NCBI GenBank assembly: GCA_036258055.1 | Contig: DATAEK010000289.1 | Span: forward strand, 1-17,760 | Direction of reading: 5' to 3' | Length of the DNA stretch: 17,760 nt | From: DATAEK01 sp036258055 | Lineage (GTDB): Bacteria > Acidobacteriota > Vicinamibacteria > Vicinamibacterales > 2-12-FULL-66-21 | Shown here: piece by piece, positions 1 to 6,828 of the stretch | Layout of the letters: every line of letters starts with the position of its first letter | Position numbering within the stretch: the first letter of the stretch is position 1 | The notes under the pieces: model-generated | Databases searched by the model: none | Told to the model about the DNA's origin: nothing | What the model saw: only the letters and a program-made list of their open reading frames with translations | Translations under genes and position numbers: made by a program

Positions 1-108
1 CTGAACCTGACGAAACGGATCCAGGATCTGCTCGCGATCACCAAGCTTCTGACCGTGTTCGAGACCTACGAGTCCGAGCCGGACGCAATCAAGAGCTTCG
101 GCGGTTAA
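1..108 (+). CDS. STAS-domain protein (anti-sigma factor antagonist type), C-terminal fragment
   Basis: Only the last 35 codons are in the window, ending in TAA; the reading frame is open from base 1. The visible peptide starts LNLTKRIQDLLAITKLLTVF and ends SEPDAIKSFGG. This matches the final helix-strand-helix of STAS anti-anti-sigma proteins (SpoIIAA/RsbV type), where a leucine-rich helix, a short strand and a '..F.s..eAi.sf' ending are typical. Such proteins bind anti-sigma kinases and release sigma factors or control phosphatases. The serine/threonine phosphorylation site lies upstream of the window and cannot be checked. The next gene begins 28 bp downstream on the same strand, so co-transcription is possible. 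Family assignment from such a short tail is moderate. Confidence 0.6.
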   Translation: MNLTKRIQDLLAITKLLTVFETYESEPDAIKSFGG

Positions 109-136
109 TCAGCGCGGTCGCACCCGCCGCGCTCAG

Positions 137-1102
137 ATGGCGCGACACCCCATTCCGGACATCATCGAGCGAGCGGCGCCGAGGCGGGTTCCCGCCCGGC
201 CCGTCGCGCTCAGCCTCCTCTCCTCGCTCCGCCCGTCGCAGTGGTCGAAGAACCTCATCATCTTCGCCGCGTTGATGTTCGGGCAACGGTTGCTGGATCC
301 ACGCTCGTTTGCCTACGCCGGCGCCGCGTTCGTCATCTTCTGCGCGCTCTCGGGCGTCGTCTACCTGATCAACGACGTCGCGGACCGCGAAGCCGATCGG
401 CGTCATCCGGTGAAGATGCACCGGCCGATCGCGTCGGGCGAACTGCCGGTACGAGTGGCGCTCGGCGCGGCGCTCGCGATCAGCCTGGTTGCGGTGGGGA
501 GTGCGTTCTGGCTCAGGCCGTTGTTCGGCGTGATCGCGGTGAGCTATCTGGGACTACTGGCGCTCTATTCCGGCCCGCTCAAGCACGTCGTGATCATCGA
601 CGTGCTGACGATCGCGATCGGATTCGTCATGCGGGCTGCGGCCGGCGCCGTGGCGATTGACGTGCCGATCAGCCACTGGCTTTACGTGCTCACGATTCTG
701 CTGGCGTTGTTCCTGGCGCTCAGCAAGCGACGGCACGAGCTCGTGCTGCTGGCCGACCGCGCGACCGGACACCGGCCGATCCTGGAGGAATACAGCCCGT
801 ATCTGCTCGATCAGATGATCTCGGTCGTGACGGCGTCGACGCTGGTGGCGTACGCGTTCTACACCGTCAGCCCCGAGACCCAGGCCAAGTTCGGGACCGA
901 TTTGCTGGGGCTGACTCTACCGTTTCCGATCTACGGGATCTTCCGGTACCTTTATCTCGTGCACCAGAAGGAAGGGGGCGGCAGCCCCGCGGAGATGCTC
1001 CTGACCGACCGCCCGCTGCTTTTGTGCGTTGGACTCTGGGCACTGGCCGTCGCCATCATTATTTACGGCCCCGTCTATGGACTGAATCTCAATTGGCGGT
1101 GA
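137..1102 (+). CDS. UbiA-family decaprenyl-phosphate phosphoribosyltransferase-like membrane enzyme
   Basis: This 321-residue polytopic protein has about eight or nine hydrophobic helices. It shows the hallmarks of the DPPR-synthase branch of UbiA prenyltransferases (mycobacterial Rv3806c/UbiA): RPSQWSKN near residues 32-39, the Mg-binding NDxxDxxxD motif (N79, D80, D83, D87), HRPIASG at 95-101, YSGPLKH at 144-150 before D155, and LSKRRHEL at 195-202. The family transfers phosphoribose from PRPP to polyprenyl phosphate in the inner membrane, giving a lipid-linked pentose donor. In mycobacteria DprE1/DprE2 then convert this to arabinose; neither is visible here. The ATG at 137 leaves about 30 polar residues before the first conserved motif. 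No good ribosome binding site is visible, so a slightly later start cannot be excluded. It heads a run of glycosyltransferase genes, so its product probably feeds or primes a surface glycan. The family call is strong; the exact sugar substrate is inferred. Confidence 0.85.
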   Translation: MARHPIPDIIERAAPRRVPARPVALSLLSSLRPSQWSKNLIIFAALMFGQRLLDPRSFAYAGAAFVIFCALSGVVYLINDVADREADRRHPVKMHRPIASGELPVRVALGAALAISLVAVGSAFWLRPLFGVIAVSYLGLLALYSGPLKHVVIIDVLTIAIGFVMRAAAGAVAIDVPISHWLYVLTILLALFLALSKRRHELVLLADRATGHRPILEEYSPYLLDQMISVVTASTLVAYAFYTVSPETQAKFGTDLLGLTLPFPIYGIFRYLYLVHQKEGGGSPAEMLLTDRPLLLCVGLWALAVAIIIYGPVYGLNLNWR

Positions 1103-1130
1103 CGGCGGGATCTGCCCGCGACGCTGCCGT

Positions 1131-2414
1131 GTGAACATGCCGAAAGCGAAAGTCGCCATTCTGCGGACGAGTCCCGCGACGTCGATCCGGGACTACCACG
1201 AGCTGATGAACCTGGCCGGTTACCAGGACGTAGTTTCGAAGCAAGCGGACACGGCCCTCAAAGTCAACATCTCCTGGCACTTCTTCTTCCCGGGCAGCTC
1301 GACGACGCCGTGGCAGCTGGACGGCGTCATCCGGGCGATGAAGCAGGACGGGTACGACCCGGCCTTGATGCATGCCTGCCACAATCGAACGGTCGTCATC
1401 GACGCGCATCTCGGCGAGCGCGAGAACAAGCAGGTGAACGTTGTCGAGGCGCACGGCCTCCGGAACATCCACATCTACGAGACCGAGGAGTGGATCAACA
1501 TCCGGGACGCGGTTGGTGACCTCACGAAGCAGTTCACCTGCCTGAACGACGTGTATCCGAAGGGCTTCATGATTCCGAAGCGCTTCATCGGCGAGAACAT
1601 CATTCATCTGCCGACCGTCAAGACCCACGTATTCACGACGACGACGGGCGCGATGAAGAACGCATTCGGCGGACTCCTCAACGAGCATCGGCACTGGACC
1701 CATCCGGTCATCCACGAAACCCTGGTCGATCTGCTGATGATTCAGCAGAAGATTCACAAGGGGGTGTTCGCGGTGATGGACGGAACCTTCGCCGGGGACG
1801 GCCCCGGTCCGCGGTGCATGATTCCGCACGTCAAGAACGTTATCCTTGCGAGCTCCGATCAGGTCGCTATCGACGCGGTCGCGGCCAAGCTGATGGGGAT
1901 CGACCCGCTCTCGATCAAGTTCATCCGAATGGCACACGAGAAGGGGCTCGGGTGCGGCGACCCGCGCGAGATCGAGATCGTCGGCGACCAGACGGCGGCC
2001 GCCGAGAACTGGCACTTCGTGGGACCGTTCGAGAAGATGACCTTCGCCTCCCGTATGCAGCACAAGATCTACTGGGGACCGATGAAGAAGCCGATCGAGT
2101 GGTCCCTGAAGACGGTGCTCGCGCCCTGGGCCTACATCGCCAGCGTGATTTACCACGACAGCTTCTGGTATCCGGTGAATGCCCGGCGGTTGATGCACGA
2201 CGTGCTCGACAGCCCCTGGGGACACCTGTTCCGCAACTGGGAGCACGCCGTGCCCGATGCCAACGGCTACCCGGATGTCGGCGGCGCGCCCGCGGAGATC
2301 GAAAAGACCGGCGCGAAAGCGCTCGTGCAGTCGATCGGGATCCTGGGCACGTGCATCAGGGAAGCACCGGAGTTCGCGGGAAGGCGCCGCCACGCCGCCC
2401 CGGTGAAACGGTGA
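1131..2414 (+). CDS. DUF362 domain-containing protein
   Basis: The 427-residue product (GTG start at 1131; an in-frame ATG at 1137 is equally possible) carries a DUF362 core over about residues 8-286. Recognisable segments are KVNISWH (44-50), HLPTVKTHVFTTTTGAMKN (159-177), AVMDGTFAGDGPGPR (214-228) and ASSDQVAIDAVAAKLMG (240-256). DUF362 proteins are often fused to ferredoxin domains. Here no CxxCxxC cluster is present, only scattered cysteines (C83, C137, C229, C275, C408). Beyond the core lies an unusual C-terminal extension of about 140 residues rich in Trp and Tyr (MTFASRMQHKIYWGPMKKPIEW, roughly 303-324). One stretch there (about 325-342) is hydrophobic enough for peripheral membrane contact. 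No signal peptide is seen. The biochemical role of DUF362 is not settled. Its place 28 bp after the DPPR-synthase-like gene and 3 bp before the next gene suggests a job in the same glycan pathway, but that is inference. Confidence 0.85.
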   Translation: MNMPKAKVAILRTSPATSIRDYHELMNLAGYQDVVSKQADTALKVNISWHFFFPGSSTTPWQLDGVIRAMKQDGYDPALMHACHNRTVVIDAHLGERENKQVNVVEAHGLRNIHIYETEEWINIRDAVGDLTKQFTCLNDVYPKGFMIPKRFIGENIIHLPTVKTHVFTTTTGAMKNAFGGLLNEHRHWTHPVIHETLVDLLMIQQKIHKGVFAVMDGTFAGDGPGPRCMIPHVKNVILASSDQVAIDAVAAKLMGIDPLSIKFIRMAHEKGLGCGDPREIEIVGDQTAAAENWHFVGPFEKMTFASRMQHKIYWGPMKKPIEWSLKTVLAPWAYIASVIYHDSFWYPVNARRLMHDVLDSPWGHLFRNWEHAVPDANGYPDVGGAPAEIEKTGAKALVQSIGILGTCIREAPEFAGRRRHAAPVKR

Positions 2415-2417
2415 TCT

Positions 2418-3203
2418 ATGACCGATTTTTCAGTACGCTCCGACGCGGTTGATGTAGAGCAGATCATGCGGCAGATTCGGTCGCGGATCCGGGAGAAACG
2501 CGGCGTCGATTACACCGAGGAGGAGATTCGGGAGCTCGCCAGCGTCAAGCTGGAGACGTTCCTCGATCCGAAGGGTATCCGCTCCGGTCTCCTGGAACAG
2601 TATCAACGACAGCGCGAGGAACCGGGGCCGGCGCGCAACTACGCGTTCGAGGACACGACGCTCTTCGACTCGCCCCGGCCGTTTCTTCGGGCGATCCGGA
2701 AGCTGCTGCGGCCGATTCTGAAGCTCTTCTTCAACCCCGACCCGCTCATCGAGGCGCTTCACATTCAGTCGCGCTTGAACGAGTCCGAGGCGCTGTACTA
2801 CGAGCTGATTCACAACCTCGTGCTCGAAACGACGCGTCTGAGCATCGAGGTGAAGAACCTCAAGATGCGTGTCGAGTCGACGTCGAGCCGCCTCGATTTC
2901 GACGAGCGCCGGGCGCGTGCGCTCGAGGGTGTCGTCCAGTATCGACCTGGCGTCGTCGCACCGCTGCAGCCGCCGTCTGGTGGAGGTCAGGGCCAGAGCG
3001 CCGAGGGCGACCCATCGGAGCGGCGGAATCGCCGCCGTCGCCGCCGCGGCCGCCGCCGTCCCGGCGCCGGCGCACCAGTGGAAGGGTCCGATCGCTCCGG
3101 CGGCGCGAGCAGCGAAGCCGCCGGTCCCGCGCGGGCCGAGGCGGAGCCCTTCGAGGCGTCTGACGACAGCGGCTCTGCAGACGACGAGTCCCGCGACTCG
3201 TGA
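2418..3203 (+). CDS. Hypothetical coiled-coil protein with Arg-rich segment and acidic tail
   Basis: I do not recognise an enzyme domain in this 261-residue protein. The N-terminus holds VDVEQIMRQIRSRIREKRG (residues 11-29), a short helical motif that, as far as I recall, also occurs at the start of some proteins in bacterial O-antigen/EPS clusters. An amphipathic, basic helix follows at about 88-105 (FLRAIRKLLRPILKLFF) and could lie on the membrane. A long Leu/Glu-rich helix at about 110-172 looks like a coiled coil. The last 80 residues are low-complexity: an arginine block (ERRNRRRRRRGRRR, 201-214), then a Ser/Glu/Asp-rich tail. The ATG lies 3 bp after the DUF362 stop, and its TGA overlaps the GTG of the next glycosyltransferase, so it is translationally coupled within the operon. 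A scaffold that gathers the glycosyltransferases at the membrane is one possible role; this is speculation from shape and context only. Confidence 0.75.
   Translation: MTDFSVRSDAVDVEQIMRQIRSRIREKRGVDYTEEEIRELASVKLETFLDPKGIRSGLLEQYQRQREEPGPARNYAFEDTTLFDSPRPFLRAIRKLLRPILKLFFNPDPLIEALHIQSRLNESEALYYELIHNLVLETTRLSIEVKNLKMRVESTSSRLDFDERRARALEGVVQYRPGVVAPLQPPSGGGQGQSAEGDPSERRNRRRRRRGRRRPGAGAPVEGSDRSGGASSEAAGPARAEAEPFEASDDSGSADDESRDS
3031..3060 (+). repeat. GCC/CGC triplet-rich tract inside the coiled-coil protein gene
   Basis: A run of CGC, CGT and GGC codons encodes the arginine block of the 2418-3203 product. The tract is built of near-perfect GCC-type triplets around a CCGCGG centre, so it can fold on itself and could be prone to copy-number slippage. 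It is in frame, so gain or loss of units would change the arginine count without a frameshift. Confidence 0.6.
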
Positions 3204-4522
3204 AGCTCGCGATCGTCGTCCAGCGGTACGGCGCCGATATCAACGGCGGAGCCGAGCTGCATGCGCGCTACATCGCTGAACGTCTCGCCCGCCATGCACC
3301 GGTCGAGGTGATCACGACTTGCGCGCGCGACTACATCACGTGGCGCAACGAGCTGCCCGCGGGCGTCGAAGAGATTCACGGCGTCAGGGTCCGGCGCTTT
3401 CCTGTCAACCACGAACGGCAGCCGCTCGAGTTCGGGCGGCGGTCTCGCCGTGTCTTCGACGAGACGCACTCGATCGCCGACGAAATCGCCTGGCTCGACA
3501 GCGAAGGCCCGGCGAGCCCGGCAATGATCCGGTACCTGACCGGATCGGCTGACGCGTTCGACTACGTCATCTTCTTCAGCTACCGCTACTATCACGTGTG
3601 GCACGGAGCGCGCCGGCTTCCCCACAAGGCCGTGCTCGTGCCGACGGCCGAGCGCGATCCGGCGATCGGCCTCGCGATCTTCGGTTCAGTCTTTCGCGGC
3701 GTGCGCGCAGTCATGTACAACTCCCCGGAAGAGCGCGCCATGATCACCGCGGCGACGCACAACGGCGACGTGCCTGGCGTCGTGGTCGGTGTCGGCTCTG
3801 ACGTGCCCACCCGTACCGAGCCCAGCCGCTTCCGGCGCAAGTTCGAAATCACCCGGCCGTTTGCGATTTACATCGGCCGGATCGACGAGAACAAGGGCTG
3901 CAAGGAGCTGTTCGACTTCTTTCAGCGCTACGCCGCGACGTTTCCTCGCGGACTCGATCTCGTGCTGGTGGGCAATGCCGTCATGCCTGTCCCACAGCAT
4001 CGCCGCATCCATCACCTCGGCTTCGTTTCCGACGAGGACAAGTTCGACGCGCTGGCCGCGGCGGATCTGCTGATCATGCCGTCCTTTTTCGAGAGCCTGT
4101 CGATGGTCGCACTCGAGGCGTGGGCGCTCGGCCGCCCGGTCCTCGCCAACGGGCGCTGCGACGTGCTGAAGGGTCAGTGCATCCGGAGCGGCGCAGGGTT
4201 GTACTACGAAACCTACCCGGAGTTCGTCGAAACCCTCTACTCCCTGGAGTCCAACGGCCCGTTGCACGCGCGGCTGGGACAGAACGGGCGCGAATTCTTT
4301 ACCCGCCACTACGCGTGGCCCGTCATCGAACGCAAGTACTTGGACATGCTCGAACGCCTGGGACGGAACCCGTCGCCTCGGACGATCGACCGTCTCCCTG
4401 GTCCGTTCGCGCGACGCGCACGAAACCTGCCCGCCGCCGCAAGCGTCCTCGCATCGTTGCCGTCAGGCGCCGTGGTGCCGGGAGCGGACGAGCAGTCTGG
4501 GACGCGGGACAGGACGGCATGA
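3200..4522 (+). CDS. GT4-type glycosyltransferase A (GT-B fold)
   Basis: This 440-residue retaining glycosyltransferase of the GT4/GT-B type probably moves a sugar from a nucleotide donor to a lipid-linked glycan at the cytoplasmic face. The N-terminal Rossmann half starts LAIVVQRYG and has GGAELHAR at 16-23 for acceptor-side binding. The C-terminal half carries IGRIDENKGC (225-234, with the donor-phosphate-binding Arg and Lys) and the EX7E motif (E298, E306) in FFESLSMVALEAW. The GTG start at 3200 overlaps the upstream TGA (GTGA) and is confirmed by alignment with its paralogue at 6829, which begins at the same residue. The final ~50 residues, after ERLGRN at about 390, are Pro/Arg/Ala-rich and look disordered. 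The stop overlaps the next ATG (ATGA). Family is sure; sugar and linkage cannot be read from the sequence. Confidence 0.92.
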   Translation: MKLAIVVQRYGADINGGAELHARYIAERLARHAPVEVITTCARDYITWRNELPAGVEEIHGVRVRRFPVNHERQPLEFGRRSRRVFDETHSIADEIAWLDSEGPASPAMIRYLTGSADAFDYVIFFSYRYYHVWHGARRLPHKAVLVPTAERDPAIGLAIFGSVFRGVRAVMYNSPEERAMITAATHNGDVPGVVVGVGSDVPTRTEPSRFRRKFEITRPFAIYIGRIDENKGCKELFDFFQRYAATFPRGLDLVLVGNAVMPVPQHRRIHHLGFVSDEDKFDALAAADLLIMPSFFESLSMVALEAWALGRPVLANGRCDVLKGQCIRSGAGLYYETYPEFVETLYSLESNGPLHARLGQNGREFFTRHYAWPVIERKYLDMLERLGRNPSPRTIDRLPGPFARRARNLPAAASVLASLPSGAVVPGADEQSGTRDRTA

Positions 4523-5736
4523 CCGCGGGATCCCGCCGACCGCGCGTGCACCAGGTCCTCGCGACGCTCGGCTACGGAGACGCGATCGGGCACGAGGTGC
4601 TCGGCATTCAGCGTGTGCTCCGCGGCGCCGGCTACGACTCCGAGATCTTCGTCGAGACCGCCGACCCTCGGCTGGAGTCGATGACGATCGACTACCGCGA
4701 CATGGTGGGTGTGATCGCACCCGAGGATCTCCTCATCCACCATTTCTCGATCGGATCCCGGGCGTCGCGGACGGCCTTTGCGCTCCCCGGGCGGATGTCG
4801 CTCGTCTATCACAACATCACGCCCCCGGGGTACTTCATCGGAGTTCACAAGGACCTCGTCAGGCTGTGCTTCAGGGGCCGGCGCGAACTCACCGCATACA
4901 TCAGCCGCTGCGATCAGGCGCTCGGCGACTCGGAGTACAACCGCCAGGAGTTGGCGGACCTGGGATTTCACAACACCGGCGTGTTGCCGGTCGTTCCCGA
5001 CTTCTCGCACCTGGACGTGCCGTCCGATCGGCGGATCGCCCAGCAGTTCGACGACGAGTGGACCAACGTGATGTTCGTCGGACGCGTGATCCCGAACAAG
5101 AAGTTCGAGACCGTCATCCGCGCGTTTCACGCATACCGCACGCACCACAACCCACGGTCGCGCCTGCTGCTAGTCGGCTCCTACAGCGGTTTCGAGCGAT
5201 ATCTGGCGATGCTGCATGGGCTGGTCGCGCGTCTTGGGACGGTCGACGTGCGCTTCCTCGGGCACGTGAGCAATGAGGAGCTGACCGCCCTCTACGACGT
5301 CGCGGATCTGTTCCTCTGCGGCAGCGAGCACGAGGGCTTCTGCGTCCCGATCGTCGAGGCGTTCTACAAACGCGTGCCGGTCGTGGCCTACGCGGCGACC
5401 GCGGTGCCCGCGACGATGGACGGCGGCGGCGTGCTCTTCGACAGCCCGGATCCGACCGAGGTCGCGCGGCTGATGTCGGCCATCCTGGACGATCCGCGGC
5501 TCGAGGAACAGGTCATCGCGTCGCAAGACGCGGCGCTCGCGCGGCTCCTGGCCAGGGATTTCGCCGGAACTCTGCTCGGTTACGTGGATGCGGCGCTGAA
5601 GTACCCGCCCCGACCGGCGCCGGAGGTGACCTGGGACTTCTGGGCACAGTTCGATCAGGCCGAGCGCCTCGAGGAACTGCGGCAGTTCAGGCCGGCGCTG
5701 TACAAAGCCCTCCCGGAGCAGCCGGCGGGCGGATGA
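4519..5736 (+). CDS. GT4-type glycosyltransferase B (GT-B fold)
   Basis: This gene encodes a 405-residue GT4-type glycosyltransferase. I place the start at the ATG at 4519, which overlaps the preceding TGA and gives a normal N-terminus (MTAGSRRPRVHQVLATLGYG). The frame is open upstream to 4120, but that extension only reads through the end of gene A in another frame. An AGGA at 4511-4514 may serve as ribosome binding site. Motifs seen are GDAIGHE (20-26), HNITPPGYF (98-106), LGDSEYNRQEL (135-145), FVGRVIPNKKFE (186-197) and the EX7E pair E272/E280 in SEHEGFCVPIVEA. It is closely related to the next gene, sharing HN(I/V)TP, LGDSE(Y/F)NRQEL and SEHEGFCVP. The C-terminus has a ~45-residue tail absent from that neighbour, with a short Trp/Phe-rich stretch (TWDFWAQFDQ) at 371-380. 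Substrate unknown. Confidence 0.92.
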   Translation: MTAGSRRPRVHQVLATLGYGDAIGHEVLGIQRVLRGAGYDSEIFVETADPRLESMTIDYRDMVGVIAPEDLLIHHFSIGSRASRTAFALPGRMSLVYHNITPPGYFIGVHKDLVRLCFRGRRELTAYISRCDQALGDSEYNRQELADLGFHNTGVLPVVPDFSHLDVPSDRRIAQQFDDEWTNVMFVGRVIPNKKFETVIRAFHAYRTHHNPRSRLLLVGSYSGFERYLAMLHGLVARLGTVDVRFLGHVSNEELTALYDVADLFLCGSEHEGFCVPIVEAFYKRVPVVAYAATAVPATMDGGGVLFDSPDPTEVARLMSAILDDPRLEEQVIASQDAALARLLARDFAGTLLGYVDAALKYPPRPAPEVTWDFWAQFDQAERLEELRQFRPALYKALPEQPAGG

Positions 5737-6809
5737 TCATCAACCAGTGGGTGCCGGCGGCGCACCGCGGGGACGCGATCGGTGACAGCGCGCGAGTGGT
5801 GCGAGAGACCATTCGCCGCGCCGGGCACCAGTCCGACATCTATGCGCTCACGATAGACGACGACCTGCGGGGCGATGTGCTGCCCTTTGCTGACGACAGC
5901 GCTCGTTCCGGCGACGTCACCATCTTCCATTTCGCGCTGCCGTCCCAGATGACCGCGGCCTTCGCCTCGCTTCCGGGTGGACGCGTCCTGCAGTACCACA
6001 ACGTCACCCCAGCCCGTTTCTTCGCGCCGTACGACGCTCAGCTCTTCCGGCTGGCTGCACTCGGCCGTCAGGATCTGCGATCGCTCGTCGGGCACGTCGA
6101 TCTCGCTCTCGGCGACTCCGAGTTCAACCGGCAGGAACTTGAAGACCTGGGATTCGCGCCGACAGGCGTGCTGCCGATCTCGGTCAACACGGCGCGGATC
6201 ACCGAAGCGCGGCGGCAGCCGGCGCTCGAGAAGATCCTCTCGGACGGGCTGATCAACGTGCTCTTCGTCGGCCGCATCGTCCCGAACAAGCGCATCGAGG
6301 ACCACCTCCGGCTCGCGGAAGTGTACAAGCGCGACGTCGACAGCTACTACCGGTTCATCTTCGTCGGGCGCTACGACGGCGTGCCGCGCTACTACGCACA
6401 GCTGCGCGCACTCATCGCGGAGTTCAAGATGCTGCCGGACCGCTTCTGGTTCACCGGGGCGGCGACCGACGACGATCTGGCGGCGTTTTACCGGTGGGCG
6501 GATGTCTACGTGTCGTTGAGCGAGCACGAGGGCTTCTGCGTGCCGCTCGTCGAAGCCATGGCCGCCGACGTGCCCGTGCTGGCCTATGCGGCCGGGGCCG
6601 TTCCCGAAACGCTCGGCGGGGCCGGGATGCTTTTCGCCCCGAAGGACCTCGAGCTCGCCGCGGAGCTCCTGGGCATGCTCGTATACGATCGGCCGGTGCG
6701 GGACCGCGTCCTCGATGGACAGCGGCGGCGCCTCCGCGATTTTGCGCCGGCCCGACTCGAGGCCCGGCTGTGGGAAGCCCTCGGGCGTGTCGGCGTGGTT
6801 CACCTCTAA
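5733..6809 (+). CDS. GT4-type glycosyltransferase B' (GT-B fold)
   Basis: The 358-residue product is a second member of the B-type pair. The ATG at 5733 overlaps the upstream TGA (ATGA), and the protein begins MIINQWVPAAHRGDAIGDSA, whose GDAIGD aligns with GDAIGH of the preceding protein. Other matching motifs are HNVTPARFF (89-97), LGDSEFNRQEL (126-136), FVGRIVPNKRIE (178-189, with K186) and the EX7E pair E266/E274 in SEHEGFCVPLVEA. A 23-base stretch coding for this last motif is identical in the two genes. It is shorter at the C-terminus than gene B. It probably adds a sugar in the same glycan as its neighbours, on the cytoplasmic side. It ends in TAA, 19 bp before the next start. Donor and acceptor are not deducible. 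Confidence 0.92.
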   Translation: MIINQWVPAAHRGDAIGDSARVVRETIRRAGHQSDIYALTIDDDLRGDVLPFADDSARSGDVTIFHFALPSQMTAAFASLPGGRVLQYHNVTPARFFAPYDAQLFRLAALGRQDLRSLVGHVDLALGDSEFNRQELEDLGFAPTGVLPISVNTARITEARRQPALEKILSDGLINVLFVGRIVPNKRIEDHLRLAEVYKRDVDSYYRFIFVGRYDGVPRYYAQLRALIAEFKMLPDRFWFTGAATDDDLAAFYRWADVYVSLSEHEGFCVPLVEAMAADVPVLAYAAGAVPETLGGAGMLFAPKDLELAAELLGMLVYDRPVRDRVLDGQRRRLRDFAPARLEARLWEALGRVGVVHL

Positions 6810-6813
6810 CAGC

Positions 6814-6820
6814 GGTGAGG
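6814..6820 (+). promoter_or_regulatory. Ribosome binding site that decides the start of glycosyltransferase A'
   Basis: GGTGAGG lies 8 nt upstream of the TTG at 6829. It is the best Shine-Dalgarno match in this gap and supports the rare TTG start rather than the in-frame GTG at 6787 or the longer open frame from 6586. Confidence 0.55.
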
Positions 6821-6828
6821 ACTCTTCG

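Noticed and set aside
1089..2393. Open frame of 434 codons on the - strand opposite the DUF362 gene
   Set aside because: Composition is Arg/Val/His-rich antisense noise, while the + strand has clear DUF362 motifs.
2860..3279. Arg/Ser-rich frames on both strands over the coiled-coil gene tail
   Set aside because: They exist only because of the GCC triplet tract and high GC; the 2418-3203 frame is fixed by operon spacing and the GTGA overlap.
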